From Desulfobaculum sp044987625 (GTDB lineage Bacteria; Desulfobacterota; Desulfovibrionia; Desulfovibrionales; Desulfovibrionaceae): a stretch of 64,000 nucleotides of DNA. This document shows positions 41,692 through 50,635 of this stretch, one piece after another. A model generated the notes under the pieces. The model worked only from the letters and a program-made list of their open reading frames with translations, ran no database searches and was not told where the DNA came from. Each line of letters opens with the position of its first letter. Positions within the stretch are counted from its first letter, which is position 1. A program made the translations under genes and the position numbers. The stretch is from contig NZ_JBJDSB010000001.1 in NCBI RefSeq assembly GCF_044987625.1, positions 1,054,001 to 1,118,000 of the forward strand, given 5' to 3'.

Positions 41692-44600
41692 ATGGCCCAG
41701 AAAAAGCCCGGTAAGATATTTGAGAACGACCCCCTCTGGTACAAGGACGCCGTCATCTATGAGGTCCACGTCCGCGCCTTTGCCGACAGCGACGGTGACG
41801 GCGTGGGCGACTTCAAGGGCCTTGCGGAAAAGATGGATTATTTGCAGGACCTTGGCGTTACCGCCATTTGGCTGCTGCCCTTCTTTCCCTCCCCCCTCAA
41901 GGACGACGGGTACGACACGTCCGACTACCGCGACATCCACCCCAACTACGGCACCATGCGCGACTTCAAGGCTTTTTTGCGCGCGGCGCACGCCCGGGGC
42001 ATACGCGTTATCACTGAGCTGGTGCTCAACCACACCTCGGACAAGCACCCGTGGTTCCAGCGCGCCCGCCGCGCCAAGCCCGGAAGCGCCGCGCGCGACT
42101 ACTACGTGTGGAGCGACACCCACAAGAAGTACGAAGAGGCGCGCATCATCTTCCAGGATTTCGAAAACTCCAACTGGACATGGGACGACGAGGCCGGAGC
42201 CTACTACTGGCACCGCTTCTACTCCCACCAGCCGGACCTGAACTTCGACAACCCGCAGGTGCGGCGCATCATGAAGCAGACCGTGGACTACTGGCTGCGC
42301 CTTGGTGTGGACGGCCTGCGCCTTGACGCCGTGCCCTACCTCTACGAGCGCGAGGGCACCAACTGCGAAAACCTGCCCGAAACCTACGACTATCTGCGCG
42401 AACTGCGCGCCCATATTGATGAAAAGTTCGACTCGCGCATGCTGCTGGCGGAGGCCAACCAGTGGCCCGAAGACGCCGTGGCCTATTTTGGCGACGGCGA
42501 CATGTGCCACATGGCGTTCCACTTTCCCATCATGCCGCGCCTGTTCATGGCCCTGTGGATGGAGGACCGCTTCCCCCTGCTGGACATTCTGGAACAAACC
42601 CCGGACATCAACGCCACCAACCAGTGGGCGCTGTTCCTGCGCAACCATGACGAACTCACCCTCGAAATGGTCACCGACGAGGAACGCGACCTTATGTACC
42701 GCGTGTACGCGCGCGACCCGCAAATGCGCGTCAACCTCGGCATCCGCCGCCGCTTTGCCCCGCTCATGGGCAACAACCGCCGCATGATCGAACTCATGAA
42801 CGCGCTGCTCTTCTCCCTGCCGGGCACCCCCGTCATCTACTACGGCGACGAAATCGGCATGGGCGACAACATCTACCTTGGCGACCGCAACGCCGTGCGC
42901 ACCCCCATGCAGTGGAGCGCGGACCGCAACGCCGGATTCTCGCGCGCCAACCCGCAGCAGCTGTTCCTGCCCGTTATCATCGATCCGGAATACCACTACG
43001 AAACCGTCAACGTGGACGCGCAGGAAAATAACCCCCACTCCCTGCTGTGGTGGATGCGCCGCACCATCGCCCTGCGCCGCAAGCACAAAGCCTTTGGCCG
43101 CGGCGACATCGATTTCATCTCGCCGGAAAACAGAAAGATTCTCTGCTTTGTGCGCTCCTACGAGGACGAACGCATCCTCGTGGTCGCCAACCTGTCGCGC
43201 TACGCCCAGCATGCGGAGCTGGACCTGTCCGAATTCGCGGGCATGGTCCCCGTGGAAATGTTCGGCCGCTCGGAATTTCCGCAAATCGGCAACCGGCCCT
43301 ACACCCTGACCATTGCAGGGCACACGTTCTTCTGGTTCGTCCTCGCCCCCCTGCGCGTTGGCGCGGACATCATCACCGGCAAGAGCGAAGAAACCCCGGC
43401 CTTTGCCTGCTCCGCCTCATGGGACGAGGTGCTGTCCGCTCCGCATCTGGAACGGCTGGAATCCTTGCTGCCACACTACATTGCCAGCTCCCCCTGGTTC
43501 TGCGGCGGCAACCGGCGCATCGCCACAGCCAGCTTCCACCAGTGGCTCACCGTGTCCAATCTGGACCCGCCCGCCTACATCACCCTCGTGCATGTGGAGT
43601 ACATGGACGGCACCGAGGAGTACTACTCCGTGCCCCTTGGCTTTGCCACGGGCAACCGCGCCGAGCGCCTCTACAGCGAACAGCCGCACACCATCCTCGG
43701 CAAAATCTCCATCGCGGCCACCAACGAGGAAGGCTACCTCTTCGACGCACTGGCATCGCGGACCTTCTGTATGGCACTCCTTGAAAACGTGCCCCGGCGC
43801 GCCGCCACCGTGGAGGCCACGGACCGCATCGCCATCAGCAGCACCCGCGCCCTGCGGCGCATGGTGCAGGACGCGGACTTCACCCTGCACTCTCCGTCCG
43901 CGCGCGTGGACCAGAACAACACCGTCATCGTCTTTGGCGACACCTTCGTGCTCAAGTTCTTCCGCCGCCTGGACCCGGACATCAGCCCGGAGCTGGAAAT
44001 CGGCCGTTATCTCAACGAGCGCAACTATCCCCACAGCCCCAATGTGGTCGGTGCCATCGAATACCGCCGCGGCCGCCATCACGCGCCCATGACGCTGGCA
44101 ACCCTCACGGAATACATCCCCAATCAGGGCACCGCGTGGCACTACGTTCTGGAAATGCTCCAAGGCGTCTTTGACAGGGCGCAGGCCCGGCGCGAAGAAG
44201 CACCGAACATCCCCGGCGAGCACATGCTTGATGTCTCCAGCATCACGCCGCCCGAGAGCGCCGCAGAGATGTTCGGCTCCTCCCTTGAGCGCTTTGCCGT
44301 CCTTGGTCAGCGCACGGCGGAGCTGCATTTGGCGCTGTCCTCACCAACAGGCACGCTGGAGCATGACGCCTTCCTGCCCGAGGACTTCACCCGCCTGTAT
44401 CAGCGCTCCCTGTATCAGGGGCTGCGCAGTCACGTCGGGCGCGTATGGCCACAGCTCAAAAAGCACATCGACGAACTGCCGCAGGAGGCCCTCGGCGACG
44501 CCAACTGGGCGCTGGACAACAAGGCCACCATTCAGGACTTCTACAAGAACATCACCGCAAAACGCTTTGGCGGCCAGCGCATCCGCTGCCACGGCGACTT

Positions 44601-45051
44601 CCATCTCGGCCACGCCCTACTCACCGGGCAGGACTTTGCCCTCATCGACTTTGAGGGCGACCCGGACCGGACCTACGGCGAACGCCGCTTGCTGCGCTCG
44701 CCCCTGCGCGATGTGGCCACGCTTCTGCGGTCCATGGACTTTGCCGCCTTTGCCGCGCTGTCCGCCTTTGCCGAGCAAGGCTACGCCCGCGTCAGCGACC
44801 TCTCCAACCTCTTCTGCTGGGGCCGCTATTGGCAGTATTGGGCCGGGGCCGCCTTCCTTGACACGTACCTCGCCACCGCCAAGCAAAGCGCCATGATTCC
44901 CACAGACCCCAATGAACGGCGGCTGCTGCTCGACAGCTTCCTGCTAGACAAGGCCGTGGCCGAACTCGCCGAGGAACTGAAAAACCGACCGGCATGGACG
45001 CAGGTCCCCCTTGCCGCCATCCGGGCCATTGTGGACGATCCCTCGTGTTAA
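41692..45051 (+). CDS. treS: trehalose synthase-maltokinase fusion
   Basis: 1119 residues. N-terminal GH13 trehalose synthase (maltose-trehalose interconversion) with Asp212 (GVDGLRLDAV), Glu254 (LLAEANQWP) and Asp320 (FLRNHDELT) as the catalytic set; a linker; and a C-terminal maltokinase with HGDFHLGH (His967, Asp969) and LIDFEGDP (Asp986). The kinase makes maltose-1-phosphate, feeding glycogen or alpha-glucan synthesis. GAGGAGC precedes the ATG. Followed by malQ after a hairpin, so an alpha-glucan/trehalose operon is likely. Confidence 0.94.
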   Translation: MAQKKPGKIFENDPLWYKDAVIYEVHVRAFADSDGDGVGDFKGLAEKMDYLQDLGVTAIWLLPFFPSPLKDDGYDTSDYRDIHPNYGTMRDFKAFLRAAHARGIRVITELVLNHTSDKHPWFQRARRAKPGSAARDYYVWSDTHKKYEEARIIFQDFENSNWTWDDEAGAYYWHRFYSHQPDLNFDNPQVRRIMKQTVDYWLRLGVDGLRLDAVPYLYEREGTNCENLPETYDYLRELRAHIDEKFDSRMLLAEANQWPEDAVAYFGDGDMCHMAFHFPIMPRLFMALWMEDRFPLLDILEQTPDINATNQWALFLRNHDELTLEMVTDEERDLMYRVYARDPQMRVNLGIRRRFAPLMGNNRRMIELMNALLFSLPGTPVIYYGDEIGMGDNIYLGDRNAVRTPMQWSADRNAGFSRANPQQLFLPVIIDPEYHYETVNVDAQENNPHSLLWWMRRTIALRRKHKAFGRGDIDFISPENRKILCFVRSYEDERILVVANLSRYAQHAELDLSEFAGMVPVEMFGRSEFPQIGNRPYTLTIAGHTFFWFVLAPLRVGADIITGKSEETPAFACSASWDEVLSAPHLERLESLLPHYIASSPWFCGGNRRIATASFHQWLTVSNLDPPAYITLVHVEYMDGTEEYYSVPLGFATGNRAERLYSEQPHTILGKISIAATNEEGYLFDALASRTFCMALLENVPRRAATVEATDRIAISSTRALRRMVQDADFTLHSPSARVDQNNTVIVFGDTFVLKFFRRLDPDISPELEIGRYLNERNYPHSPNVVGAIEYRRGRHHAPMTLATLTEYIPNQGTAWHYVLEMLQGVFDRAQARREEAPNIPGEHMLDVSSITPPESAAEMFGSSLERFAVLGQRTAELHLALSSPTGTLEHDAFLPEDFTRLYQRSLYQGLRSHVGRVWPQLKKHIDELPQEALGDANWALDNKATIQDFYKNITAKRFGGQRIRCHGDFHLGHALLTGQDFALIDFEGDPDRTYGERRLLRSPLRDVATLLRSMDFAAFAALSAFAEQGYARVSDLSNLFCWGRYWQYWAGAAFLDTYLATAKQSAMIPTDPNERRLLLDSFLLDKAVAELAEELKNRPAWTQVPLAAIRAIVDDPSC

Positions 45052-45083
45052 GCCCCGCCGCGTCATCCATCACCTGACCACAC

Positions 45084-45111
45084 GCCCAGCCCCGCGCAAG
45101 CGGGGCTGGGC
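45084..45111 (+). other. intercistronic hairpin between treS and malQ
   Basis: 12-bp perfect stem (45084-45095 with 45100-45111) closed by GCAA, no T run. Confidence 0.6.
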
Positions 45112-45133
45112 CAAAACCGCTCTGGAGGATCAT

Positions 45134-46648
45134 ATGATTCTGCGCTCAAGCGGACTGCTCATGCACATCACCTCGCTCCCCAGCCCCTACGGCATCGGCG
45201 GGCTTGGGGACGAAGCCTACGCCTTTGCCGACATGCTCCACCGCACCGGGCAGCGCGTCTGGCAGATTCTGCCCCTTACCCCCACGGCGCAGTCCTCATG
45301 GAACGACCCCTATCACAGCGTCAGCGCCTTTGCGGGCAACCCCCTGCTCATCTGCCCCGCACGCCTTGTTCAAGCAGGCTGGCTGGACGAAGCCGACATC
45401 GCCTCGCCCCCAAACTTCCCCGAGCACACCGTGGACTTTGCCGCCGTCACCGAATGGAAACAGGCCCTGTTCACCAAGGCCCACGCCCGCTTCAACCCCG
45501 ACAACCACCCAGAATATCACCGCTTCTGCCACAAAAGCGCCCACTGGCTGGACGACTACGCACTCTATGTGGCCCTGCGCTCGCGCTACGGCGAAAAGCC
45601 ATGGAACACATGGCCGGAGCCCCTGCGCACCCGCCAGCCCGAGGCGCTCGCCCGCGCCCGCGCCGACCTAGCCGACGTCATGGACGAAGTGCGCTTTCTC
45701 CAGTGGGTGCTTCAGGAGCAGTGGGACGCCCTCAAGGCCTACTGCCACGAGCGCAGCATTCAATTCTTCGGGGACATGCCCATCTATGTGGACCTCGACA
45801 GCGCCGACCTGTGGAGCGCCCCCCACTGCTGGAAGCTCGACGACGACTACGTCCCCACCGTCGTTGCCGGTGTGCCGCCGGACTACTTCAGCGCCACCGG
45901 CCAGTTGTGGGAAAGCCCCATCTACGACTGGGACGCCCTGCAAAAGGACAACTTCTCGTGGTGGGTGCGCCGCATCTTCCGCAATCTGGACCTGTTCGAT
46001 ACCCTGCGCATCGACCACTTCCGCGGTCTTGTCGCCTACTGGGAGGTGCCCGCCGGCGAGCCTACAGCCATGAATGGCGAATGGGTCGAAGCCCCAGTTC
46101 GCGAATTCTTCGACACCCTCTTCGCCAGGCGTCCCACCCTGCCCCTTGTGGCCGAGGACCTTGGCGTCATCACCCCGGACGTGCGCGAGACCATGGCCCA
46201 TTACGCGTTGCCGGGCATGAAGATTCTGCTCTTTGCCTTTGGTGACGACCTGCCGAGCAACCCCTACGCGCCGCACAACATCGGCCCCCACAGCGTCGTC
46301 TACACCGGCACCCACGACAATATGCCCGCCAAAGGCTGGTTCACCGACGAAGCCGACGACGCCACACGAAAGCGCCTCATCGATTACGCCGGCCAAGATG
46401 TCACCGCCGACACCGCACCGTGGATTTTGGCGCGTATGGCCTTTCTCTCACACGCCAAGCTCGCCATCATTCCCGTGCAGGACCTGCTGGCCCTTGGCGC
46501 AGACGCCCGCATGAACCGCCCCGGCAACCTCAAGGGCAACTGGCACTGGCGCATGCGCCCCGGCAGCATCACCACACGGCACGAAACACAACTCGCCCGT
46601 CTGACGGAGCTTTCCGGACGCGGCAACACGCATCAGCAAAACGGCTGA
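45134..46648 (+). CDS. malQ: 4-alpha-glucanotransferase
   Basis: 504 residues, GH77 family. Transfers alpha-1,4-glucan segments between chains. Visible motifs: LLMHITSLPSPYGIGGLG, SPYHSVSAFAGNP-type NDPYHSVSAFAGNPLL, FGDMPIYVDLDSAD, the nucleophile Asp in LRIDHFRGL, acid/base Glu in VAEDLGVI and the third Asp in GTHDNMP. CTGGAGG precedes ATG 45134. Works with the upstream trehalose synthase-maltokinase in glucan turnover. Confidence 0.95.
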   Translation: MILRSSGLLMHITSLPSPYGIGGLGDEAYAFADMLHRTGQRVWQILPLTPTAQSSWNDPYHSVSAFAGNPLLICPARLVQAGWLDEADIASPPNFPEHTVDFAAVTEWKQALFTKAHARFNPDNHPEYHRFCHKSAHWLDDYALYVALRSRYGEKPWNTWPEPLRTRQPEALARARADLADVMDEVRFLQWVLQEQWDALKAYCHERSIQFFGDMPIYVDLDSADLWSAPHCWKLDDDYVPTVVAGVPPDYFSATGQLWESPIYDWDALQKDNFSWWVRRIFRNLDLFDTLRIDHFRGLVAYWEVPAGEPTAMNGEWVEAPVREFFDTLFARRPTLPLVAEDLGVITPDVRETMAHYALPGMKILLFAFGDDLPSNPYAPHNIGPHSVVYTGTHDNMPAKGWFTDEADDATRKRLIDYAGQDVTADTAPWILARMAFLSHAKLAIIPVQDLLALGADARMNRPGNLKGNWHWRMRPGSITTRHETQLARLTELSGRGNTHQQNG

Positions 46649-46738
46649 CGCATCCCTCAATCTCGTGTACTACGGGCAGTGGAGCCTGCGGTAAATCGGC
46701 TCCGCGTATCCTTCACCACTCACGGCAAGGAGGAGTTC

Positions 46739-47251
46739 ATGGCAGAACGTAGCGGCATCGTAACCCTGCACGGCAACGGGCTGACCCTCACAGGCTCGCC
46801 CGTGGAAGTTGGGCAAAAAGCGCCCGACTTCACCGTGCTGGACAACGACCTCAACCCCAAATCGCTGGCAGACTACGCAGGAGGCGTCCTTATCGTCTCC
46901 GCCGTGCCGTCACTGGACACACCCGTCTGCGACATGGAGACCCGGCGCTTCAATACGGAAGCCGCCAACCTCGGCGACGTGACCATCCTCACCATCTCCA
47001 CCGACCTGCCCTTCGCCCAGAAGCGCTGGTGCGGCGCAGCAGGCGTGGATAAAGTCGTCACACTGTCCGACCACAAAGACGTCTCCTTCGGTACGAACTA
47101 TGGACTGCTCATTAAAGAACTGCGCCTGCTCGCACGCGCCGTTCTCGTCATCAACAAGGAGGGCGCCATCACGCATCAGGAAATCGTCAGCGAAGTCTCC
47201 AATGAGCCCGACTACAACGCGGCTATAAACGCCGCTAAAGCCGCGCTCTAG
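46739..47251 (+). CDS. tpx: thiol peroxidase
   Basis: 170 residues. Atypical 2-Cys peroxiredoxin that reduces peroxides with thioredoxin. Peroxidatic Cys in PSLDTPVCDMETR and resolving Cys in QKRWCGAAG, the family arrangement. ATG 46739 follows AAGGAGGAG. A strong terminator follows, so it is probably expressed alone. It adds a peroxide defence to the superoxide and oxygen reductases elsewhere in the window. Confidence 0.95.
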   Translation: MAERSGIVTLHGNGLTLTGSPVEVGQKAPDFTVLDNDLNPKSLADYAGGVLIVSAVPSLDTPVCDMETRRFNTEAANLGDVTILTISTDLPFAQKRWCGAAGVDKVVTLSDHKDVSFGTNYGLLIKELRLLARAVLVINKEGAITHQEIVSEVSNEPDYNAAINAAKAAL

Positions 47252-47276
47252 ACGCACCAGTCGACACGAAGAGAGA

Positions 47277-47301
47277 GGCCGCCGAAAGGCGGCCTTTTTT
47301 T
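47277..47301 (+). terminator. rho-independent terminator of tpx
   Basis: GGCCGCC-GAAA-GGCGGCC (47277-47294) followed by seven T. Confidence 0.93.
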
Positions 47302-47388
47302 GGTGCCATGGGCGGGTGGCATCGGTTGTTCGTTGTGTTCCTAATTGTGCTATTGGTCTAAAATATATACTCATTTAACGAACATTTT

Positions 47389-47672
47389 GCCTCCGGCGGG
47401 TTAAGGGCCGCGGGCCCTTAACGATCCCATGTGCGCACAGACCGGGCGGCTTTGTATGGCACGGTCGTCACCCCTGACGGCTCTCGTCCGTGTGGATGGG
47501 AGTATTTTTTGGGGGGCGTTGGCGTCGTGTGAAGGGCGGTGAGAATCCCTGTTTGTGGTGGGGAAAAAAACAAGACAAGAGACCCCACACCCACCCCCTA
47601 TTTTCGGGGCGGCTTCCGCCCCGAAAATCCTGGGGATTCTCAAGGGTGTCACACCCTTGAGCCGTCGGAGAC
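47389..47672 (-). repeat. interspersed palindromic repeat, full copy B
   Basis: 284-bp homologue of the element at 29929-30207, in inverse orientation. Ends GCCTCCGGCGG (47389-47399) and CCGTCGGAGAC (47662-47672) are inverted repeats of each other. Three hairpins: GTTAAGGGCC arms (47400-47422), the identical central hairpin (47601-47627), and CTCAAGGGTGT arms (47639-47661). Compared with copy A1, the outer hairpins differ by paired substitutions that keep the stems. Confidence 0.85.
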
Positions 47673-47685
47673 AAAAAACTCACAT

Positions 47686-47723
47686 AAAAAAGGCTCCGCG
47701 AAGCATTTCGCGGAGCCTTTTTT
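47686..47723. terminator. bidirectional terminator
   Basis: AGGCTCCGCGAA (47691-47702) with TTCGCGGAGCCT (47707-47718), flanked by five A on the left and T on the right, so it can end the minus-strand operon beginning at 50496 and any plus-strand read-through. Confidence 0.88.
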
Positions 47724-47753
47724 ATGTCCCACCAGTCGCGGCGCGGGCACGTT

Positions 47754-48551
47754 CTAGAGGAGGCTCCAGAGCATACGGGTACCGACGACGAAGAGAAGAA
47801 GGGCGAAGAACTTTTTGAGGGTCGCGACGGGCAGGGAGTGGGCGAGCTTGGCGCCGAAGGGGGCGGTGAGCACGCTCATGCTGACGATGCCGACCATCGC
47901 GGGCAGATAGATGTAGCCGAAGGTCCAGTCGGGGCGTCCTTCCACGCCGATGCCGTTGACGAAGTAGCCGAGGGTGCCGGAGATGGCGATGGGAAGCCCG
48001 ATGGCGGCGGCGGTGCCGATGGCGCGGTGGATGGCCATGTTGCACCACGTCAGGAAGGGTACGGACAGCGTGCCGCCACCGATGCCGACAAGGCTGGAGA
48101 CAACGCCGATGACGTTTCCTGCGCCGAACATACCGGTCGCGCCGGGCAGCTCGCGGGAGGCGCTGGGCTTTTTGCCGAGCAGCATCTGGTAGGAGACGTA
48201 GTAGAGAAAGATGCCGAAGAACCCTTTGAGGATATTTGTCGGGAGCTGCGCGGCAATCCATGCGCCAAGAAAGGTCCCGGTGAGAATGCCGGGGGTCACG
48301 CGCCAGAACGCGGACCAGTCCACGGCTCCCCGCCCGTGATGGGCGCGCATGCTGGACAGGGAGGTAAAGATAATGGTGGCGAGAGACGTGCCAAGGGCCA
48401 TGTGCAGAATATGCTCGTGAGGGACGCCCTGCCATGTGAAGGAGAAGGTCAGCAGGGGCACGATGACCAACCCGCCGCCAATGCCCAGCAGTCCGGCGAG
48501 AACACCGGCAAACGCGCCAAGAACAACATAAAGAAGGAGTGAAGTCAGCAT
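47754..48551 (-). CDS. TSUP family anion exporter (TauE/SafE)
   Basis: 265 residues with about seven to eight hydrophobic helices. Both family repeats are visible, each with a glycine motif: GVLAGLLGIGGGLVIVPLL near the N terminus and GVVSSLVGIGGGTLSVPFLTW in the second half. TSUP proteins move sulfite, sulfonates or organic anions. Downstream of an alpha-hydroxy-acid dehydrogenase under a GntR regulator, a carboxylate such as lactate or glycolate is possible, but the substrate cannot be read from sequence. Confidence 0.87.
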   Translation of the reverse strand: MLTSLLLYVVLGAFAGVLAGLLGIGGGLVIVPLLTFSFTWQGVPHEHILHMALGTSLATIIFTSLSSMRAHHGRGAVDWSAFWRVTPGILTGTFLGAWIAAQLPTNILKGFFGIFLYYVSYQMLLGKKPSASRELPGATGMFGAGNVIGVVSSLVGIGGGTLSVPFLTWCNMAIHRAIGTAAAIGLPIAISGTLGYFVNGIGVEGRPDWTFGYIYLPAMVGIVSMSVLTAPFGAKLAHSLPVATLKKFFALLLFVVGTRMLWSLL

Positions 48552-48608
48552 GATGTGCCGATTCCTTATGCAAGGGGCCGGAGCGCGGCGGCTCCGGCCC
48601 GGTTACAA

Positions 48609-49640
48609 CTACTTGTTGTTGTAGAGAATGTGGCTTCCGACGGCGGCGATGTCCTTGCAGCCGGTGAGGACCATGGCCTGCGTCAGCTGGGCTTTCAGCG
48701 CGTCAATGTAGGCCTCCACGCCTTCCTGCGTACCGCCCACGGCGGCCACGGAGAAAGGACGGCCAATCATAACGGCATCTGCCCCAAGGGCGACCATCTT
48801 GAGCACATCCACACCGTCGCGGATGCCGCCATCAACGATGATGCCGATGCGGCCCTTCACGGCCTGCGCGATGGCGGGCAGAACGGCGGCGGTACCGGGG
48901 GCGTGGTCGAGCACGCGGCCACCGTGGTTGGAGACGACAATGGCGTCCGCGCCGACTTCGGCGGCCTTTTCGGCCTCGTCCACGGTCATGACGCCCTTGA
49001 GGATGAACTTGCCACCCTTGTCGTGCACCTTCTGGATGATTTCACGCAGCTGGTCGGGCGTCTTGGGGGCGACGGGGCGGCCCATCTTGCGCAGGGTAAT
49101 GAGTCCGGCGGCGTCCACGTCCATGCCGTACACTTTGGCTCCGCTGTCGAAGGCCATGGCGAACTTTTCATCCAGCTCGTCGCTTTCCCACGGCTTAATG
49201 AAGGGAATGCCGTAGCCGTCCACCTTCTTCAGGCCGCCGAAGGAGGCCTCGACGATGAAGGGCGGCACGCCGTCGCCGGTACAGCCGATGATGCCGCGGG
49301 ACTTGCAGCCGCCAAGGATGGCGTCCACGTATTCGGCTTCGGTGATGCCGCCGCCCATGTTAAAGGACACGCCGCCGATGGGCGCGGCGATAACGGGCAG
49401 GGCAAGGTCCAGACCGAGCAGAGAGGTGGAGGTATCCGGCTCGGCGGCGTCGTGCATGAGGCGCATGTTCAGCTGCACCTCGCGCAGGGCGCGGACGTTG
49501 CTGCGGAAGGCTTCGCCGGTGCCAAGCCCGCCCATACCCGGCACTTCGCCGGAACAGGCGCGTCCGTCGCAGACGGGACACACGCGGCAGTATCCTTTCA
49601 TCAATTCCTTAGCCTTTGCTCGCACATCGGGCATTTCCAT
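48609..49640 (-). CDS. FMN-dependent alpha-hydroxy-acid dehydrogenase family protein
   Basis: 343 residues. TIM-barrel FMN enzyme with LPVIAAPIGG, the catalytic His in VVSNHGGRVLD, and the FMN phosphate motif IIVDGGIRDGVDVLKMVALGADAVMIGR. An unusual N terminus has a Cys-rich motif (YCRVCPVCDGRAC) that could hold an iron-sulfur cluster and that classical L-lactate oxidases lack. The GGAGTAG site precedes ATG. Probably oxidises lactate or a similar hydroxy acid; this is inference from family and regulator. Confidence 0.85.
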   Translation of the reverse strand: MEMPDVRAKAKELMKGYCRVCPVCDGRACSGEVPGMGGLGTGEAFRSNVRALREVQLNMRLMHDAAEPDTSTSLLGLDLALPVIAAPIGGVSFNMGGGITEAEYVDAILGGCKSRGIIGCTGDGVPPFIVEASFGGLKKVDGYGIPFIKPWESDELDEKFAMAFDSGAKVYGMDVDAAGLITLRKMGRPVAPKTPDQLREIIQKVHDKGGKFILKGVMTVDEAEKAAEVGADAIVVSNHGGRVLDHAPGTAAVLPAIAQAVKGRIGIIVDGGIRDGVDVLKMVALGADAVMIGRPFSVAAVGGTQEGVEAYIDALKAQLTQAMVLTGCKDIAAVGSHILYNNK

Positions 49641-49737
49641 AATGCTACTCCGTGATGTTGATAATCGTCATATATTGATGAAATACCGGCTCCGGGGCCA
49701 CGTGGTCATGACCGGGGGGCGCGGAAAAACCATTCGC

Positions 49738-50496
49738 TTAGTCCTCGAAGGTAAAGCCGCCCGCTACGGCAAGCCCGCCGTCGGGGAACAGCCTGTCGGC
49801 CACATCGCGCACATGGCGGGCCATGCGCCGCTCCGCGGCTGCTCCGTCGCCGTGCTCAATGGCGGCGACGATGGCCTCATGCACGGCAAGAGAGGCCATC
49901 CGCCGCTCAGAGGGTACAAGAACCTCGTCGCGGCTTTCGGCAAACATGCCGTGCATTCGGCCAAGCACGCAGTGCAGGAGCGCGTTGCCGCACATGGACG
50001 CGAGGCTGGCGTGAAAGGCCTCGTCCTGTTTGGCCCCAGTCCCGCCACGTTCCACGTCGCGCCGCTGCATCTCCAGCGTACCGCGCAGCGCCGCCACATC
50101 CTCGGGCGTGGCGCGCACGGCAGCCATCCGCGCCACGCGCGGCTCCAGAATAAGGCGCACCTCCATCACCTCACGCAGGCGCGTACGGCCTTCCAACATG
50201 GAGTCGGCAATGCCAGCCACAAGATCATCGTCCCGGCCCTGCGCCACATAGGTGCCGCTGCCGGGGCGCGTCTCCACCACCCCGCGCTGGGTCAGCACGC
50301 GGATGGCCTCGCGCACGGAATTGCGCGACACGCCAAAGGCCTCGGCCAGCCGCCGCTCCGGCGGCAAGCGGTCTCCGGGGGCAAGCTCGCCGGAGGCGAG
50401 CATTTCGTTGATGCGCCGAACAATCTGCTCGTACACGGCGGAGCGCTGTACACTCCCGCCGCCTGCAAATCCTTCGGCTGGTATCCGTTGCGTCAT
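49738..50496 (-). CDS. GntR/FadR-family regulator (LldR/PdhR-like)
   Basis: 252 residues from ATG 50496 with AAGGA upstream. N-terminal winged helix (LPPERRLAEAFGVSRNSVREAIRVLTQRGVVETRPGSGTYV) and a C-terminal FCD ligand domain with metal-binding His pattern (EAFHASLASMCGN, HEAIVAAIEHGD, MARHVRDVADR). Such regulators respond to lactate, glycolate or pyruvate. It is first in a minus-strand group with the hydroxy-acid dehydrogenase and TSUP exporter and has a matching operator in front. Confidence 0.88.
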   Translation of the reverse strand: MTQRIPAEGFAGGGSVQRSAVYEQIVRRINEMLASGELAPGDRLPPERRLAEAFGVSRNSVREAIRVLTQRGVVETRPGSGTYVAQGRDDDLVAGIADSMLEGRTRLREVMEVRLILEPRVARMAAVRATPEDVAALRGTLEMQRRDVERGGTGAKQDEAFHASLASMCGNALLHCVLGRMHGMFAESRDEVLVPSERRMASLAVHEAIVAAIEHGDGAAAERRMARHVRDVADRLFPDGGLAVAGGFTFED

Positions 50497-50514
50497 ATTT
50501 GTCCTTCTGGCAAA

Positions 50515-50545
50515 AATTGGTAGGACCAAAGTACCAATTGGACCA
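50515..50545. promoter_or_regulatory. FadR-family operators in front of the GntR regulator
   Basis: AATTGGTAGGACCAA (50515-50529) fits the LldR/PdhR type TTGGTNNNACCAA; a second overlapping ACCAATTGGACCA lies just beyond. The sites occupy the promoter region between gntR and the divergent sahR. Confidence 0.7.
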
Positions 50546-50595
50546 CCCAAGTCAAGCCCCCAACCACATTTTGTCCAGCGCCGGTCGTGCGCGCA

Positions 50596-50630
50596 TTGAC
50601 ACGGCGGCGCAGGCGATATATTACTATATC
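50596..50630 (+). promoter_or_regulatory. promoter and palindromic operator of sahR-ahcY
   Basis: TTGACA (50596-50601), 17-bp spacer, TATTAC (50619-50624). The perfect palindrome GATATA-N4-TATATC (50615-50630) covers the -10, as expected for a repressor site. The predicted start falls 5 nt or so before the ATG at 50636, implying a leaderless or near-leaderless message. Confidence 0.6.
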
Positions 50631-50635
50631 TCAAT

